In this document: positions 1-9,068 of the stretch, piece by piece | Layout: the number at the start of each line of letters is the position of its first letter | Position numbering within the stretch: the first letter of the stretch is position 1 | DNA from: Mucilaginibacter sp. 14171R-50 | Lineage (GTDB): Bacteria; Bacteroidota; Bacteroidia; Sphingobacteriales; Sphingobacteriaceae | Direction: 5' to 3' | NCBI RefSeq assembly: GCF_010093045.1 | Contig: NZ_CP048115.1 | Coordinates: forward strand, 1,550,001 to 1,614,000 | Length of the DNA: 64,000 nucleotides | Program-made: the position numbers and the translations under genes | Notes under the pieces: model-generated | Database searches by the model: none | The model's input: the letters and a program-made list of their open reading frames with translations, nothing else | What the model was told of the DNA's origin: nothing

Positions 1-110
1 CCGACAAGGAAAAGCTTAGCGCTAAGTATGAAGACGGCGTGTTAAAGATCAATATCCCCCGCAACGGGAAAATTAAAAGTACTTCGGCGAAGAAGATCGC
101 TGTAAATTAA
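1..110 (+). CDS. Small heat shock protein Hsp20, C-terminal fragment
   Basis: The window opens inside a reading frame whose last 35 residues read DKEKLSAKYEDGVLKI... and end at TAA 108-110. The pattern Ser-Ala-x-Tyr-x-x-Gly-Val-Leu-x-Ile-x-Ile-Pro followed by a lysine-rich tail is the end of the alpha-crystallin domain of Hsp20 ATP-independent holdase chaperones. Only this end is visible, so length and N-terminus cannot be judged. It lies next to other stress genes (phosphoribosyltransferase, BON, universal stress protein), which fits a general stress role. The assignment rests on a short but characteristic motif. Confidence 0.75.
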   Translation, partial: DKEKLSAKYEDGVLKINIPRNGKIKSTSAKKIAVN

Positions 111-130
111 GCCTTTTCAATTCGGCTTAT

Positions 131-152
131 GCCCCGCCCCAGGTGGCGGGGC
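131..152 (+). terminator. GC-rich hairpin after the Hsp20 gene
   Basis: GCCCCGCC (131-138) pairs with GGCGGGGC (145-152) around a 6-base loop, 20 bases after the Hsp20 stop. The T-tract that follows is weak (CCATTTGCTGTTG), so it may terminate poorly or mainly stabilise the 3' end. Confidence 0.5.
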
Positions 153-283
153 CCATTTGCTGTTGTTGGTTCCGCGCGGCGCACAGTCATGGAACGGTTA
201 ACGCCGCAATGCCAAAGTTTGACAAACGGGCTGGGAGAAGCATGCGCAGCTGAATGGTTAAAGCCCCAATTATTACAATAATT

Positions 284-916
284 ATGTTTAGAGACAGAAC
301 GGCGGCTGGCCATTTATTAGCAGACAAACTTAGCGCTTATAAAAAAGAATCGGGTGTAGTGTTGGCTGTGCCGCGTGGCGGTGTCCCGGTAGCGTACCAT
401 GTTGCAAAGGAACTAAGATTTCCGCTTGATATTGTGTTGATCAAAAAAATAGGTCATCCAAACGGAAAAGAATATGCTATCGGTGCAGCCAGTTTAACAG
501 ACTATGTAGTAATACCTCAACAGGGCGTATCACAAGCATACCTTGAACAAGAGCTGACCGGAATACGCCGGCGCCTGGCTGAGATGAGAAAGAAATTTCA
601 GGGTGATGCGGAACCCGTCGATATTAAAGGAAAAACGGTGATTGTTATAGACGATGGGGCCGCTACCGGCCATACTTTATTACGCACGCTTGAACTGATC
701 AAAAAAAGCAGACCGGCTAAAGTTGTTGTGGCCATCCCTGTTGCATCAGCGCCCGCCATAAAGCTGTTAAAGGATGAGGCCGACGAAGTGATCGCCTGTT
801 TGGTCCCGCCTGATTTTTACGGAGTAGGCGCTTACTACGACAACTTTGATGAAGTGAGCGACGATGAAGTTTCTTTTTATCTTGACAAGTTGCACCGGCT
901 GCAAAAAACCGCGTAG
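284..916 (+). CDS. Phosphoribosyltransferase family protein
   Basis: A 210-residue protein of the type I phosphoribosyltransferase fold. The PRPP-binding signature lies at about residues 119-131 (VIVIDDGAATGHT, with the two acidic residues and the Gly-Ala-Ala-Thr-Gly loop). The N-terminus (Phe-Arg-Asp-Arg, then a VPRGGVPVA stretch near 29-37) is typical of the stand-alone PRTases found in bacterial stress islands. The ATG at 284 is preferred over 254 because family members begin at MFRDR. The substrate base is unknown for this subfamily. It sits between Hsp20 and cyclopropane synthase genes, consistent with a stress role. It converges on the minus-strand cfa gene with 17 bases between the stops. 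Confidence 0.85.
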   Translation: MFRDRTAAGHLLADKLSAYKKESGVVLAVPRGGVPVAYHVAKELRFPLDIVLIKKIGHPNGKEYAIGAASLTDYVVIPQQGVSQAYLEQELTGIRRRLAEMRKKFQGDAEPVDIKGKTVIVIDDGAATGHTLLRTLELIKKSRPAKVVVAIPVASAPAIKLLKDEADEVIACLVPPDFYGVGAYYDNFDEVSDDEVSFYLDKLHRLQKTA

Positions 917-933
917 CCGGATATTTGGAGCGG

Positions 934-2046
934 TTAACGAACGGAGCGATAGTCGGCATTGTAGCCTGGCCGGCTAAAAACCAGTTGCCATAAACTGTTT
1001 TTACCTGCCCTGAAGGACGCCGCGCAAACGTTTAGGTAATACATCCACATCCTGTAAAACGTATCTCCGTAAGCATCGCGCAGTTTTGGCCAGCTGTTTT
1101 GGAAGTGACCGCGCCATGCAAGCACGGTACGGTCATAGTCTTTCCCGAAGCAATGCCAGTCATGTAAGATAAGTTCAGGCTCGAAGGCAGCGCTGAGCTG
1201 TGCTGGCGAGGGTATCTGTCCGTTTGGGAATATGTAGCGGTCGATCCATGGGTCAGTTGGCGACGAATCGGCACTACCAATGGTATGCAGCAGGAACAAC
1301 CCGTCCTTACGCAATAACTGCCTCACTTTTTTCATGTACGCCCGGTAGTTTTTTAAGCCAACATGTTCGAACATGCCTATGGAAACGATCCGGTCATATT
1401 CGCCATTAAGGTCGCGGTAATCTTCCAGTTTAATACTTACCGGTAGGCTTACGCACCGTTGCTGCGCCAGTTTTGCCTGCTCGGCCGATATGGTAATGCC
1501 GGTTACCTTTACCAGATACTTACTGGCGGCATATTGAGCGAAGCCGCCCCAGCCACAACCAATGTCCAACACTTCCATGCCAGGTTCAAGCTTTAATTTA
1601 CGGCATATCAACTCCAGTTTGTGTTCCTGCGCTTCATCAAGGTTACTAGCATTTGCCCAGTACCCGCAGGAGTACATCATCTGTTTACCAAGCATTTGTT
1701 CGAACAGATCATTGCCCAGGTTATAGTGTATGCGGGCAACTTTTCGGGCCCGCCGCTTGGTTTGGCGGTTAAAGAGCAGATCGGTTATTTTATACCTGAA
1801 CCAACTGCCGGCAGGTTTAACATTTTGATGCAAATTTGCCGACAGTAATTTAAAAATTAATTCGTCTAGCTTATCGCAGTCCCACCAACCATCCATATAT
1901 GATTCACCCAGGCCCAGCGAACCCTCTTTTAATACACGATTGTAAAAGCGCTGGTCTTTTATTCTGATATCTGTCGCGTCGGATCCGTTCGGCTGTATGC
2001 CGGCGGCGACCAGCAGATCAGCGACCAATTCAGGGGCGGTCTTCAT
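934..2046 (-). CDS. cfa: Cyclopropane-fatty-acyl-phospholipid synthase
   Basis: This 370-residue protein should transfer a methylene group from S-adenosylmethionine to unsaturated acyl chains of membrane phospholipids, which stabilises membranes under acid or stationary-phase stress. The SAM-binding motif VLDIGCGWGGFA is at about residues 159-170. It is preceded by the family-specific IHYNLGNDLFEQML segment (106-119) and the YSCGYW substrate-site motif (125-130). Length and domain order match the CFA synthase family (E. coli Cfa is 382 residues). The start is the first ATG of the frame. It is divergent from the BON-domain gene across a 400-base gap, in the stress-gene cluster. Confidence 0.93.
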   Translation of the reverse strand: MKTAPELVADLLVAAGIQPNGSDATDIRIKDQRFYNRVLKEGSLGLGESYMDGWWDCDKLDELIFKLLSANLHQNVKPAGSWFRYKITDLLFNRQTKRRARKVARIHYNLGNDLFEQMLGKQMMYSCGYWANASNLDEAQEHKLELICRKLKLEPGMEVLDIGCGWGGFAQYAASKYLVKVTGITISAEQAKLAQQRCVSLPVSIKLEDYRDLNGEYDRIVSIGMFEHVGLKNYRAYMKKVRQLLRKDGLFLLHTIGSADSSPTDPWIDRYIFPNGQIPSPAQLSAAFEPELILHDWHCFGKDYDRTVLAWRGHFQNSWPKLRDAYGDTFYRMWMYYLNVCAASFRAGKNSLWQLVFSRPGYNADYRSVR

Positions 2047-2447
2047 TTTTTTTAAATATGATGTCTATTAGTTTCCACGCCGGCACAGATACAGGCGCTT
2101 GCTGTAGCGATATCCCGGGTTATGGTAAAACTAATTTCGCTTAACGCTAAAAAAAGTGATATAAAACAAGCGTATTGGTGTTATTGAGCACGATGGAAGT
2201 AAAGCAATTGCCGTATTATCCGTCGGGCTGATTATAGGCAAGGGCTGCGGCTGACCTGTTTTAGCCTTCTTTTTACGATCCTGTATACTGCTCCTTATCG
2301 CTGAATGCCCGGGCGCGTAAAGGATTTTGTAGAGTTGGTAAGCGCGCGATAAAATACTGATGATGAGGCTCATCTGCCGGGCTGATCACTGTCATGGTAT
2401 GCAACCTTTTTAACATGGTTCTTTGAATTAATCAATTGCTACAAAAC
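2047..2447. other. Intergenic region between cfa and the BON gene
   Basis: About 400 bases separate two divergent genes and presumably hold both promoters. An 80-codon minus-strand frame (2131-2373) shows no recognisable domain or credible start and is not called. I saw no tRNA, clear palindromic operator or strong TAnnTTTG promoter element. Confidence 0.5.
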
Positions 2448-3116
2448 ATGAAAACAGACATTCAAATCCAAAAGGACGTTATGGATGAATTGAAATGGCA
2501 GCCATTTCTGAATTCATCCGAAATTGGCGTTGCCGTAAAGCATGGCATCGTAACACTGTCGGGAATCGTTGATTCTTTTTCCAAAAAACTAAGTGCTGAG
2601 CGTGCGGCTAAAAAAGTGGCCGGCGTTAAAGCCATCGCCGAAGATCTTCAGATCGGCGTGTCGCCGGCTTATTGGCGAACCGATGCAGAGATAGCCGAAG
2701 CCGTTATTAACGCGCTAAAATGGCATTCCGTGGTTCCTGACGATAAGCTGAAGGTAAAGGTAGAAGACGGCAACGTTACCCTGGAAGGAGAGGTTGAATG
2801 GGCGTATCAGCGTGATAGCGCCAAAAGCGCTGTACAACACTTATCCGGTGTAAAGTACGTGTTTAACCTCATTACCATCAAGCCGAAACTTACCCCGTTT
2901 GAGTTGGAACAAAAAATTTCTGCCGCTTTTCGGCGCAATGCAACGGTAGATGCCGGTAAAATTACCGTAAGCACCATAGGTGATAAGGTTATCCTGACCG
3001 GGAAGGTAAGATCGGCCGTTGAAAGTGACGACGCTGAAGACGTTGCCTGGGAGGCCCCGGGGGTACGCCGTGTAGTGAACAAACTCACTATTGAAGAACC
3101 TGAACTGGTTTATTAA
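2448..3116 (+). CDS. Triple BON-domain protein
   Basis: A 222-residue protein made of three consecutive BON domains, at about residues 5-65, 78-145 and 148-218. Each shows the pattern of a helix, a beta hairpin with Gly-x-Val-x-Leu-x-Gly (GIVTLSGIV, GNVTLEGEV, DKVILTGKV) and a closing Ala-x-x-Val-x-Gly-Val helix. BON modules bind phospholipid or other ligands and occur in OsmY-like proteins induced by osmotic and general stress. No signal peptide is seen, so this copy appears cytoplasmic, unlike OsmY. The ATG at 2448 is chosen over the TTG at 2436. It is followed at 23 bases by a small secreted protein gene, probably in the same transcript. Confidence 0.85.
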   Translation: MKTDIQIQKDVMDELKWQPFLNSSEIGVAVKHGIVTLSGIVDSFSKKLSAERAAKKVAGVKAIAEDLQIGVSPAYWRTDAEIAEAVINALKWHSVVPDDKLKVKVEDGNVTLEGEVEWAYQRDSAKSAVQHLSGVKYVFNLITIKPKLTPFELEQKISAAFRRNATVDAGKITVSTIGDKVILTGKVRSAVESDDAEDVAWEAPGVRRVVNKLTIEEPELVY

Positions 3117-3138
3117 TCATATCAAAAAGCAAAGCACC

Positions 3139-3648
3139 ATGAAAACTTTAAAACCAATATTGATGCTGGCGATGCTCATTGCCGGCCCCGCGCTGCAAGT
3201 TTCAGCGCAGATCAACTTACCCGAAGTGCGTATCATCGCCTCGACCTATAAATACCTGAATGCAACAGACAACCGGGACATGAGCCAGCCGGTAAGAATG
3301 CTGGAATTGAAAGCCGCCAGTTACGATGTTAAAAAGTCGGAGTTCTATGATGATGATTATGACGGATACTATATTTCTTTTTACATACCCGACGGTAAGA
3401 TCCTGGCGGCTTATGATAAAGACGGTAAATTATTGCGTACGGCCGAAAAATTCAAGAACACTAAATTACCATCGGCAATCAGGGATGCTGTTAATCAACG
3501 TTTTCCGAACTGGCGAATAGCCGAGGATATCTATCAGGTGTATTATTATGACGAAAAGGAGCAGGCAGACAAGACATTTAAGCTACTACTTGAAAACGGC
3601 AACAAACGGCTGAAGGTAAAAATCAACGAAAAAGGAGAATTCCTGTAA
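3139..3648 (+). CDS. Secreted protein of unknown function
   Basis: A 169-residue protein. The first about 25 residues form a Sec signal peptide (Lys-Thr-Leu-Lys, a hydrophobic core, then ALQVSAQ as a likely signal peptidase I site). The mature part is rich in Tyr, Asp and Lys, with a DDDYDGYYISFYIPDG stretch around residues 70-85, and resembles the small PepSY/BLF2-like beta-lactamase-inhibitor-fold proteins of Bacteroidota only in general character. I do not recognise a family. It directly follows the BON gene and is closed by a hairpin terminator, so it likely ends that transcript. The ATG at 3139 places the signal peptide correctly; an upstream in-frame ATG at 3091 overlaps the BON gene. 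Confidence 0.7.
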   Translation: MKTLKPILMLAMLIAGPALQVSAQINLPEVRIIASTYKYLNATDNRDMSQPVRMLELKAASYDVKKSEFYDDDYDGYYISFYIPDGKILAAYDKDGKLLRTAEKFKNTKLPSAIRDAVNQRFPNWRIAEDIYQVYYYDEKEQADKTFKLLLENGNKRLKVKINEKGEFL

Positions 3649-3677
3649 ATCATTTAACTAACCTGCTCACAATAATA

Positions 3678-3707
3678 GAAAGCTTTCGTGTTAAGGCGAA
3701 AGCTTTC
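3678..3707 (+). terminator. Hairpin terminator
   Basis: GAAAGCTTTCG (3678-3688) and CGAAAGCTTTC (3697-3707) form a perfect 11-bp stem with an 8-base loop followed by TTTAAAATGCTTT. It lies between the secreted protein gene and the universal stress protein gene. Confidence 0.8.
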
Positions 3708-3723
3708 TTTAAAATGCTTTATC

Positions 3724-4557
3724 ATGAAAAAGCTAATGCTCGCATTTGACGCGGAAAAACCCGATCTGCAAAGTCTGGAATTCGGGATTTATCTGGCCCG
3801 GCTAACAGGCTCGGCATTAACCGGAGTGTTTTTGGAAGACCTTCCCCTTGCGCCGCCTGCAGCCAAATTTGCTTATGGTAGCGTGTATGCGGAAAGCATA
3901 CGCACGGAAAACCCGCCGGAACTGACTTATAAAGAAAGGATTGCTGAAGAAAATATCCGGAAATTTAAGGCTACCTGCGAGGCGCAGGGTATAAGTTACC
4001 TGGTGCATCGCGATCAGGATGTTCCGTTGGACGAACTGGTAGCCGAAAGCCGCTATGCCGACGTGATAATCTCCGGCCCGGCACTGTTTGCCACCTCGCC
4101 CTTAGAAACTCCGGCCGAGATGGTTAAATCGTTGCTGAACAAGGCCGAGAGCCCCGTTATCATTTCGCCTCATCGCACCTACGCCATTGATAAGGTACTG
4201 TTTGCCTTTGATGGCAGTTCTTCGGCGCTGTTTGCCATCAAGCAGTTTACCTACCTGTTCCCCGAACTGAGCGGGACCGACATTAACGTATTGCAGGCTG
4301 ATGAAGGAGCGATATTTAATGAGGAAGAAAAAGAAAAGATTTATGAATACCTTAAAGTGCATTACAGCCGTATAGATTTTACAGATCTGCGTGGAAAGCC
4401 GCAGGATGAGCTATTCGATTACTGTTTGCGGGAACTCAACGCCATCCTTGTGATGGGCGCTTATGGTCGCAGCTGGTTGTCAAACCTGTTTAGGGCCAGC
4501 GCTGCCGACCTGGTGCTTAAGCTTAATAATTTACCGGTTTTCATCACACACCGGTAA
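3724..4557 (+). CDS. Universal stress protein, tandem UspA domains
   Basis: A 277-residue protein with two UspA folds, about 1-140 and 152-277. The second contains LVMGAYGRSWLSNLF followed by an Ala-Asp-Leu-Val-Leu-Lys segment and a final NLPVFITHR, which matches the nucleotide-binding end of UspA (Gly-x-x-Gly then about nine residues then Gly/Ser). The equivalent loop in the first domain is degenerate, so that half may not bind nucleotide. Tandem Usps are common in Bacteroidota and respond to starvation, hypoxia and membrane stress. The start ATG at 3724 lies just after the upstream terminator, and an upstream in-frame start at 3688 would lie inside that hairpin. A DUF4136 lipoprotein gene follows at 19 bases. 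Confidence 0.9.
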   Translation: MKKLMLAFDAEKPDLQSLEFGIYLARLTGSALTGVFLEDLPLAPPAAKFAYGSVYAESIRTENPPELTYKERIAEENIRKFKATCEAQGISYLVHRDQDVPLDELVAESRYADVIISGPALFATSPLETPAEMVKSLLNKAESPVIISPHRTYAIDKVLFAFDGSSSALFAIKQFTYLFPELSGTDINVLQADEGAIFNEEEKEKIYEYLKVHYSRIDFTDLRGKPQDELFDYCLRELNAILVMGAYGRSWLSNLFRASAADLVLKLNNLPVFITHR

Positions 4558-4576
4558 TCATAATCAATAAACAGCC

Positions 4577-5173
4577 ATGAAAAATTTCAAATCCGTTATC
4601 GTTCTGCTGGCGGCCACTTTCATAGTGGCATGCTCCGGCTATCAATATTATGCTATCCAAAGCAGTAAAGCAAGCTTCAACAAATACCGCACCTTTGCCT
4701 GGCTGCCTGTGCCGGATACTCCCGGGCATGTCAGCGACCTTGTAGATGAAAAGATCAAAGAAGCGGTTACCGCGGGCCTTGAAAAACGCGGGCTCGCGCT
4801 TCAAAGCGCACGCCCCGACTTGCTGGTGCGTTATTCGGTGCAGGTAAAAGACCGCACCCGGATATATAATTATCCTACCTATGTCTACGGGCCGGGCATT
4901 GCCTACCGCGGCGTGACACGTGACAGGAACGGCCGCTATTTTTATTACAATTTTAATAGGCCTTTCCCGGTTTTCGTCGCAAATGATATTGTAGAAATGC
5001 CCTATAGCGAAGGGACACTTATTATCGACCTCATCGAACGCCGCAACCACCAGGTTATTTGGCGCGGTTACGGTTCGGGCGACGTTGATGACCGCCAACG
5101 AGCTATCCAGGATATACCTGAAGGGGTAGAAGGCATTTTAAATAAAATGCCGATTGCCCCGGTACATAAATGA
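4577..5173 (+). CDS. DUF4136 lipoprotein
   Basis: A 198-residue protein. Its signal sequence ends in a lipobox (TFIVAC, Cys19), so it is predicted to be lipidated and anchored in a membrane facing the periplasm. The mature part (SKASFNKYRTFAWLP near 30-45, then a Asp-Glu-Lys-Ile-Lys-x-Ala-Val helix and LEKRGL..ARPDLLVRY) is the DUF4136 domain. It ends with a GTLIIDLIE stretch and WRGYGSGDV, the usual C-terminal signature. Function is unknown. It follows the universal stress protein gene closely, suggesting co-expression. Confidence 0.85.
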   Translation: MKNFKSVIVLLAATFIVACSGYQYYAIQSSKASFNKYRTFAWLPVPDTPGHVSDLVDEKIKEAVTAGLEKRGLALQSARPDLLVRYSVQVKDRTRIYNYPTYVYGPGIAYRGVTRDRNGRYFYYNFNRPFPVFVANDIVEMPYSEGTLIIDLIERRNHQVIWRGYGSGDVDDRQRAIQDIPEGVEGILNKMPIAPVHK

Positions 5174-5418
5174 TCATCATTACCCAAATTCTTATCTGCC
5201 TGGCTGGTAGTGATGCATTTGAGATTAACGGGTATGGCTGAAATTTGCCCATCTGGGCTTTACTGCCTTGGTTGAACGCCGTAACGTGCACCAAAGGCAG
5301 GTAACGCCTGATTTAAACTTCAGACCACCCCAGATCATTCCGTTACCGGGCGTCACCTGCCGTCATTTTGTGGAATGGTTTTCAGCATTGGCCCCGATAT
5401 ATACGTTGCGAAAAAAAA

Positions 5419-5574
5419 ATGATTATGAAAACGACGAAAAGTATTAAACATCCGCAGCGAAAACCGCCCGGGTGGACCCTTACGCAATGGGTGTTGGCGG
5501 TATTGATCGCCTTTTTGGCATTAACCATTATTGGCCTGGTAGCCTTCTTGTTTTTTCCGGATATTGCTATTTAG
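5419..5574 (+). CDS. Small single-pass membrane protein
   Basis: A 51-residue peptide with a basic N-terminal third (several Lys/Arg and a PPGW turn) and one strong membrane segment at about residues 25-48 (WVLAVLIAFLALTIIGLVAFLFF). Two ATGs, at 5419 and 5425, are possible; an A-rich run immediately upstream could aid initiation. The sequence is too short to assign to a family. It lies between the lipoprotein gene and the PAS histidine kinase gene. Confidence 0.55.
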   Translation: MIMKTTKSIKHPQRKPPGWTLTQWVLAVLIAFLALTIIGLVAFLFFPDIAI

Positions 5575-5696
5575 CGTTAAAAAAAACCAGTAAATAAAAC
5601 TTTATAATAAACGGCAACGTAAAAAAGTTTTACTACTAATTGGAATATTTTTTAACTTTATAGTTGCGTATCTACCCGCGCTTAATACCTCGTGTT

Positions 5697-6887
5697 ATGA
5701 ACGAGTCAAACACCTTATCGCTTGAAAGTGAAGCTGGTTTTAAGGCTTTATTTCAATACGCTACCGTTGGCATCCTGGTGGTTAGCAGTGGAGGGAGGAT
5801 AGAACTATCCAACCCGGCCGTAGAAAAGCTGTTTGGCTACGAAAAGGCGGAGTTAACCGGACAACTTATTGAGCTATTGGTGCCCGAAGCCTTTCGTCAC
5901 AGCCACGTTCATCACCGCGAGGGTTATTTCAAAAAACCCAAAGCCAGGCCAATGGGTTATGGCCTCAATTTATTTGCCCGTAAAAAGGACGGCACCCAAT
6001 TTCCGGTAGAGATCAGCCTTGGTCATTATCAGTTGGACAATGAATCGCTTGCCGTTGCATTTGTAACCGATATTACCGAACGCCAGCGGTTTAATGATGA
6101 GTTAGAGGCCAAGGTAAAAGAACGTACGCTTGAACTGACGCAGTCGCTTGAACGCGAAAAAGAGCTGAACGACATGAAATCGCGGTTCGTTGCCATGGCT
6201 TCTCACGAATTCCGGACCCCCTTAAGCGCTATTCTCTCCAGCCTTACACTGGCTGAATCCTACACCAAAGCCGAGCAGGAAGATAAAAGGAAGCGCCATA
6301 TTGGCCGTATCCGCGCCTCTGTTAAGAACCTCACCGTCATCCTTGACGAATTTCTTTCCCTGGATAAAGTGGAGCAGGGCAAAGTTGAAATTGAACGCGA
6401 AACCTTTGACCTTTATGATTTTGCAGAAGACCTGGTGGAGGAAGTGAACGGGATGCTCAAACACGGCCAGCATATCCGGTTTTCTTATAACGGGGCCCGC
6501 GATATCACACAGGATAAAAAGATACTTCGTAATATAATGCTCAACCTGCTTTCTAACGGGGTGAAGTATTCCGGCGAACACCAGACAGTCTACCTGGATA
6601 TCAATGCGGACAACGACCAACAAAAAGTAATGATCAGGGTAAGGGACGAGGGTATTGGCATTCCGCAGGAGGATCAAAAAAATCTGTTTAATAAATTTTA
6701 CAGGGCTAAAAATGCCACCAACATACAGGGTACCGGGCTTGGGTTAACTATCGTAAAACAATATGTAGAATTATTGAACGGCGATATCAGTTTTATTAGT
6801 GAACCTAACCAGGGGACAACTTTTATTATTGAATTTTCACTAAATTATCCCGGCCATGAAAACGATCTTATTGATAGAGGACAATAA
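5697..6887 (+). CDS. PAS-domain histidine kinase (soluble)
   Basis: A 396-residue sensor kinase with no membrane segment. A PAS domain spans about residues 12-128 (ending DITERQ), followed by a short coiled linker (131-165), a HisKA dimerisation domain with the phospho-acceptor His170 in MASHEFRTPLSAIL, and a HATPase_c domain. The ATPase domain has an N-box (NIMLNLLSNGVKYS), G1 (VRDEGIGIP) and G2 (GTGLGLTIV). The PAS domain could bind a small ligand or haem, but no cofactor residue can be assigned by eye. The ATG at 5697 is preferred over 5664. The end overlaps the receiver gene by 32 bases, implying translational coupling and that the receiver is its likely partner. Confidence 0.92.
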   Translation: MNESNTLSLESEAGFKALFQYATVGILVVSSGGRIELSNPAVEKLFGYEKAELTGQLIELLVPEAFRHSHVHHREGYFKKPKARPMGYGLNLFARKKDGTQFPVEISLGHYQLDNESLAVAFVTDITERQRFNDELEAKVKERTLELTQSLEREKELNDMKSRFVAMASHEFRTPLSAILSSLTLAESYTKAEQEDKRKRHIGRIRASVKNLTVILDEFLSLDKVEQGKVEIERETFDLYDFAEDLVEEVNGMLKHGQHIRFSYNGARDITQDKKILRNIMLNLLSNGVKYSGEHQTVYLDINADNDQQKVMIRVRDEGIGIPQEDQKNLFNKFYRAKNATNIQGTGLGLTIVKQYVELLNGDISFISEPNQGTTFIIEFSLNYPGHENDLIDRGQ

Positions 6888-7221
6888 CGATATACGCGAG
6901 AATACTTGCGAACTGCTGGAACTGGAAGGTTATAAAGTTATTTTGGCCTTAAACGGAAAAACAGGCTTAATACTGGCCACTGAACATTCACCGGACCTGA
7001 TCCTTTGTGACATCATGATGCCGGAAGCTAATGGTTATGAAGTTCTTAGCGGCTTGCAAGCCAACGAAGCTACCCGTACTATCCCATTTATATTTTTAAC
7101 GGCCAGCGCCGAAAAAAAGGAGGTTGCGGCAGGCCTTGAAATGGGGGCTAGTGGTTATATCCGCAAGCCCTTTGAACCCGAAGAGTTATTTGAAGCCATC
7201 GACCGATTGTTAAAGGCCTGA
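6856..7221 (+). CDS. Single-domain response regulator (receiver only)
   Basis: A 121-residue CheY-like protein with no output domain. The acidic pocket is Glu8-Asp9, the phospho-acceptor is Asp52 (LILCDIMMP), and the switch residues are Thr82 (FLTA) and Lys104 (RKPF). All expected catalytic residues are present. Such lone receivers act through protein partners or as phosphorelay intermediates. It overlaps the upstream PAS kinase gene by 32 bases, and a second kinase gene lies 270 bases downstream, so it could receive phosphate from both. Confidence 0.92.
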   Translation: MKTILLIEDNNDIRENTCELLELEGYKVILALNGKTGLILATEHSPDLILCDIMMPEANGYEVLSGLQANEATRTIPFIFLTASAEKKEVAAGLEMGASGYIRKPFEPEELFEAIDRLLKA

Positions 7222-7490
7222 GCTATCGGCATCATCACGTTTCGAACGTTACCCGGTTTATGTTACGATCATTACCTTAAGCAAGATGCTGCCTGGTTGC
7301 TGAATAGCGTTTTGTGGTTGCGGGAAAGGCAAACCTCGCGCAAGCTTTGTTACAAAGCCTATTATCAAACCGTCTTTTAATAGCTGTAATAATCCGCGCT
7401 ATTCACAAGTGTGAAGAATCTTCCTTAAAGGTGTTTAAAGTCATTTTTCCCCATTACGATTTGCTCTATTATTGAGGTTAAATTATAAAC

Positions 7491-8861
7491 ATGATGAAAT
7501 CCCCTGAAGGCAAAACAAGCCAAATTTTTTTCGGCGGGGAACAAAGGGGTAGGGCGCTATCGTCAAAGGCCTTAAAATGGTTCCGGATATTTTTTTATCT
7601 CGGTTGTGTCACTTCTATTGTATTGGTTGTAGTAGTGGGCTTGATATCTTACAGGGCGTTAAACCGGCAGCGAAAGCTTGAAAAATGGGTGGAGCATACT
7701 TATAAGGTGTTGCGAAAAACAGACTCGATAGCCATGTATTTTAATAAAACGCTGTTGCTGGATGGTTACCTGGAGCAGCCCAGCCATTACGAAAAAGGTT
7801 TTTTCAGTGCCTCTGAGCACCAGGGTTTAATACAGCAGGTGAACGGCTTAATTATACTTCTTAAGGATAACCGTTTGCGTTCAACCGAAATATCGCTGTT
7901 AGGTCGGCAGATTGATACGCTGTTTCGGATATCAAACGAAGGGGATACCAAACAGTTTCGTGAACATATCGGAGATATTAATGAAACGCTGCTGCGGATA
8001 AAGCAGCTGGAAGAATCCCTTTTATTAAATCGCGAAAGTGCGTACACCCGATCCAGCAAACAAACGCAGGGGATTATAGTAGTGGGCTCCTTACTTATTT
8101 TGCTGATCGTATCCTGCCTCATCTATGTGATCTTAACCGAATTGAAAAGCCGGATGCGCGCTTACCAGGAAGAACACGAGCTGAACCAGTTAAAAAGCAG
8201 TTTTATTACCCTTGCTTCGCACGAGTTCCGCACCCCGCTTAGTTCCGTTTTGCTATCCGCCACGCTTATAGAACGTTATCTGGAACGGAACGAAAGTGGG
8301 CCTGCACTTAAACACGCGGAAAAGATCAGGCAGGTAGTGCATAACCTCGAAAGCATCCTGGAAGACTTTTTATCGTTAGACCAGTTGGAGGAAGGTTTGA
8401 TAAAGGCGGAGTTTACTTCATTTGACCTTGTGCAACTTTGCAGGGATGCGATGTTAAATTTCAGGTTGACGGCTAAACCCGGGCAGCAGTTGGTTTATGA
8501 CTCGCCAACCGAACCGCAGATGGTAAACTTAGACAGCGACCTTATCGAAAAGTCGTTAAGCGGATTAATATCCAATGCAATTAAATACGCCGGGGACAAC
8601 GCGCATATCTGCCTAACGACTGAGGTAACCGCCAACAGCGTGATCATAAGCGTCAAGGACAACGGCTTGGGTATAGCCGAAGAGGGCCAAAAAAAGTTGT
8701 CTACTTTATTTTATCGGGTTGACAGCACCGGTAACATTGCGGGCACGGGACTGGGCTTGAATATTGTAAAGCGCTACGTGCAACTGATGGGAGGAACACT
8801 TGGGTTCTCCAGCGTCCCGAACAAGCAGACCTGCTTTACCATGACCTTTCCTAACAAGTAA
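7491..8861 (+). CDS. Membrane histidine kinase with CHASE3-like sensor region
   Basis: A 456-residue kinase with two membrane segments, about 32-53 and 194-216, enclosing a mostly helical periplasmic domain of about 140 residues that resembles CHASE3 or four-helix sensors. The cytoplasmic part has HisKA with His244 (LASHEFRTPLSSVL) and HATPase_c with an N-box (SLSGLISNAIKYAG), G1 (VKDNGLGIA) and G2 (GTGLGLNIV). HisKA and HATPase are closely similar to those of the kinase at 5697, suggesting local duplication followed by a change of sensor. No receiver gene follows directly. Confidence 0.9.
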   Translation: MMKSPEGKTSQIFFGGEQRGRALSSKALKWFRIFFYLGCVTSIVLVVVVGLISYRALNRQRKLEKWVEHTYKVLRKTDSIAMYFNKTLLLDGYLEQPSHYEKGFFSASEHQGLIQQVNGLIILLKDNRLRSTEISLLGRQIDTLFRISNEGDTKQFREHIGDINETLLRIKQLEESLLLNRESAYTRSSKQTQGIIVVGSLLILLIVSCLIYVILTELKSRMRAYQEEHELNQLKSSFITLASHEFRTPLSSVLLSATLIERYLERNESGPALKHAEKIRQVVHNLESILEDFLSLDQLEEGLIKAEFTSFDLVQLCRDAMLNFRLTAKPGQQLVYDSPTEPQMVNLDSDLIEKSLSGLISNAIKYAGDNAHICLTTEVTANSVIISVKDNGLGIAEEGQKKLSTLFYRVDSTGNIAGTGLGLNIVKRYVQLMGGTLGFSSVPNKQTCFTMTFPNK

Positions 8862-9068
8862 TAAGACTTTTTTCTGAGCAATGGCAAGATGCCGTGTGCT
8901 GAGTCGTCAAAGCAAATTTCATCTGTAATGGTCATTTTAAAATGGGCAATATCTTCACAGCTTGTTCGCTCATCATGCGGCCAATATCAATGTGGATGAC
9001 CAGTAGTTCTTTCCCGGTTGATCGTCGTCATTTTTTTGGCGGCAGGTACTTTCTAATTTGTCGCCAAT

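Noticed and set aside
2131..2373. 80-codon minus-strand frame in the cfa-BON gap
   Set aside because: No domain and no supporting start context; composition is like intergenic DNA.
4544..5098. 184-codon minus-strand frame
   Set aside because: It lies antisense within the DUF4136 lipoprotein gene and has no recognisable domain.
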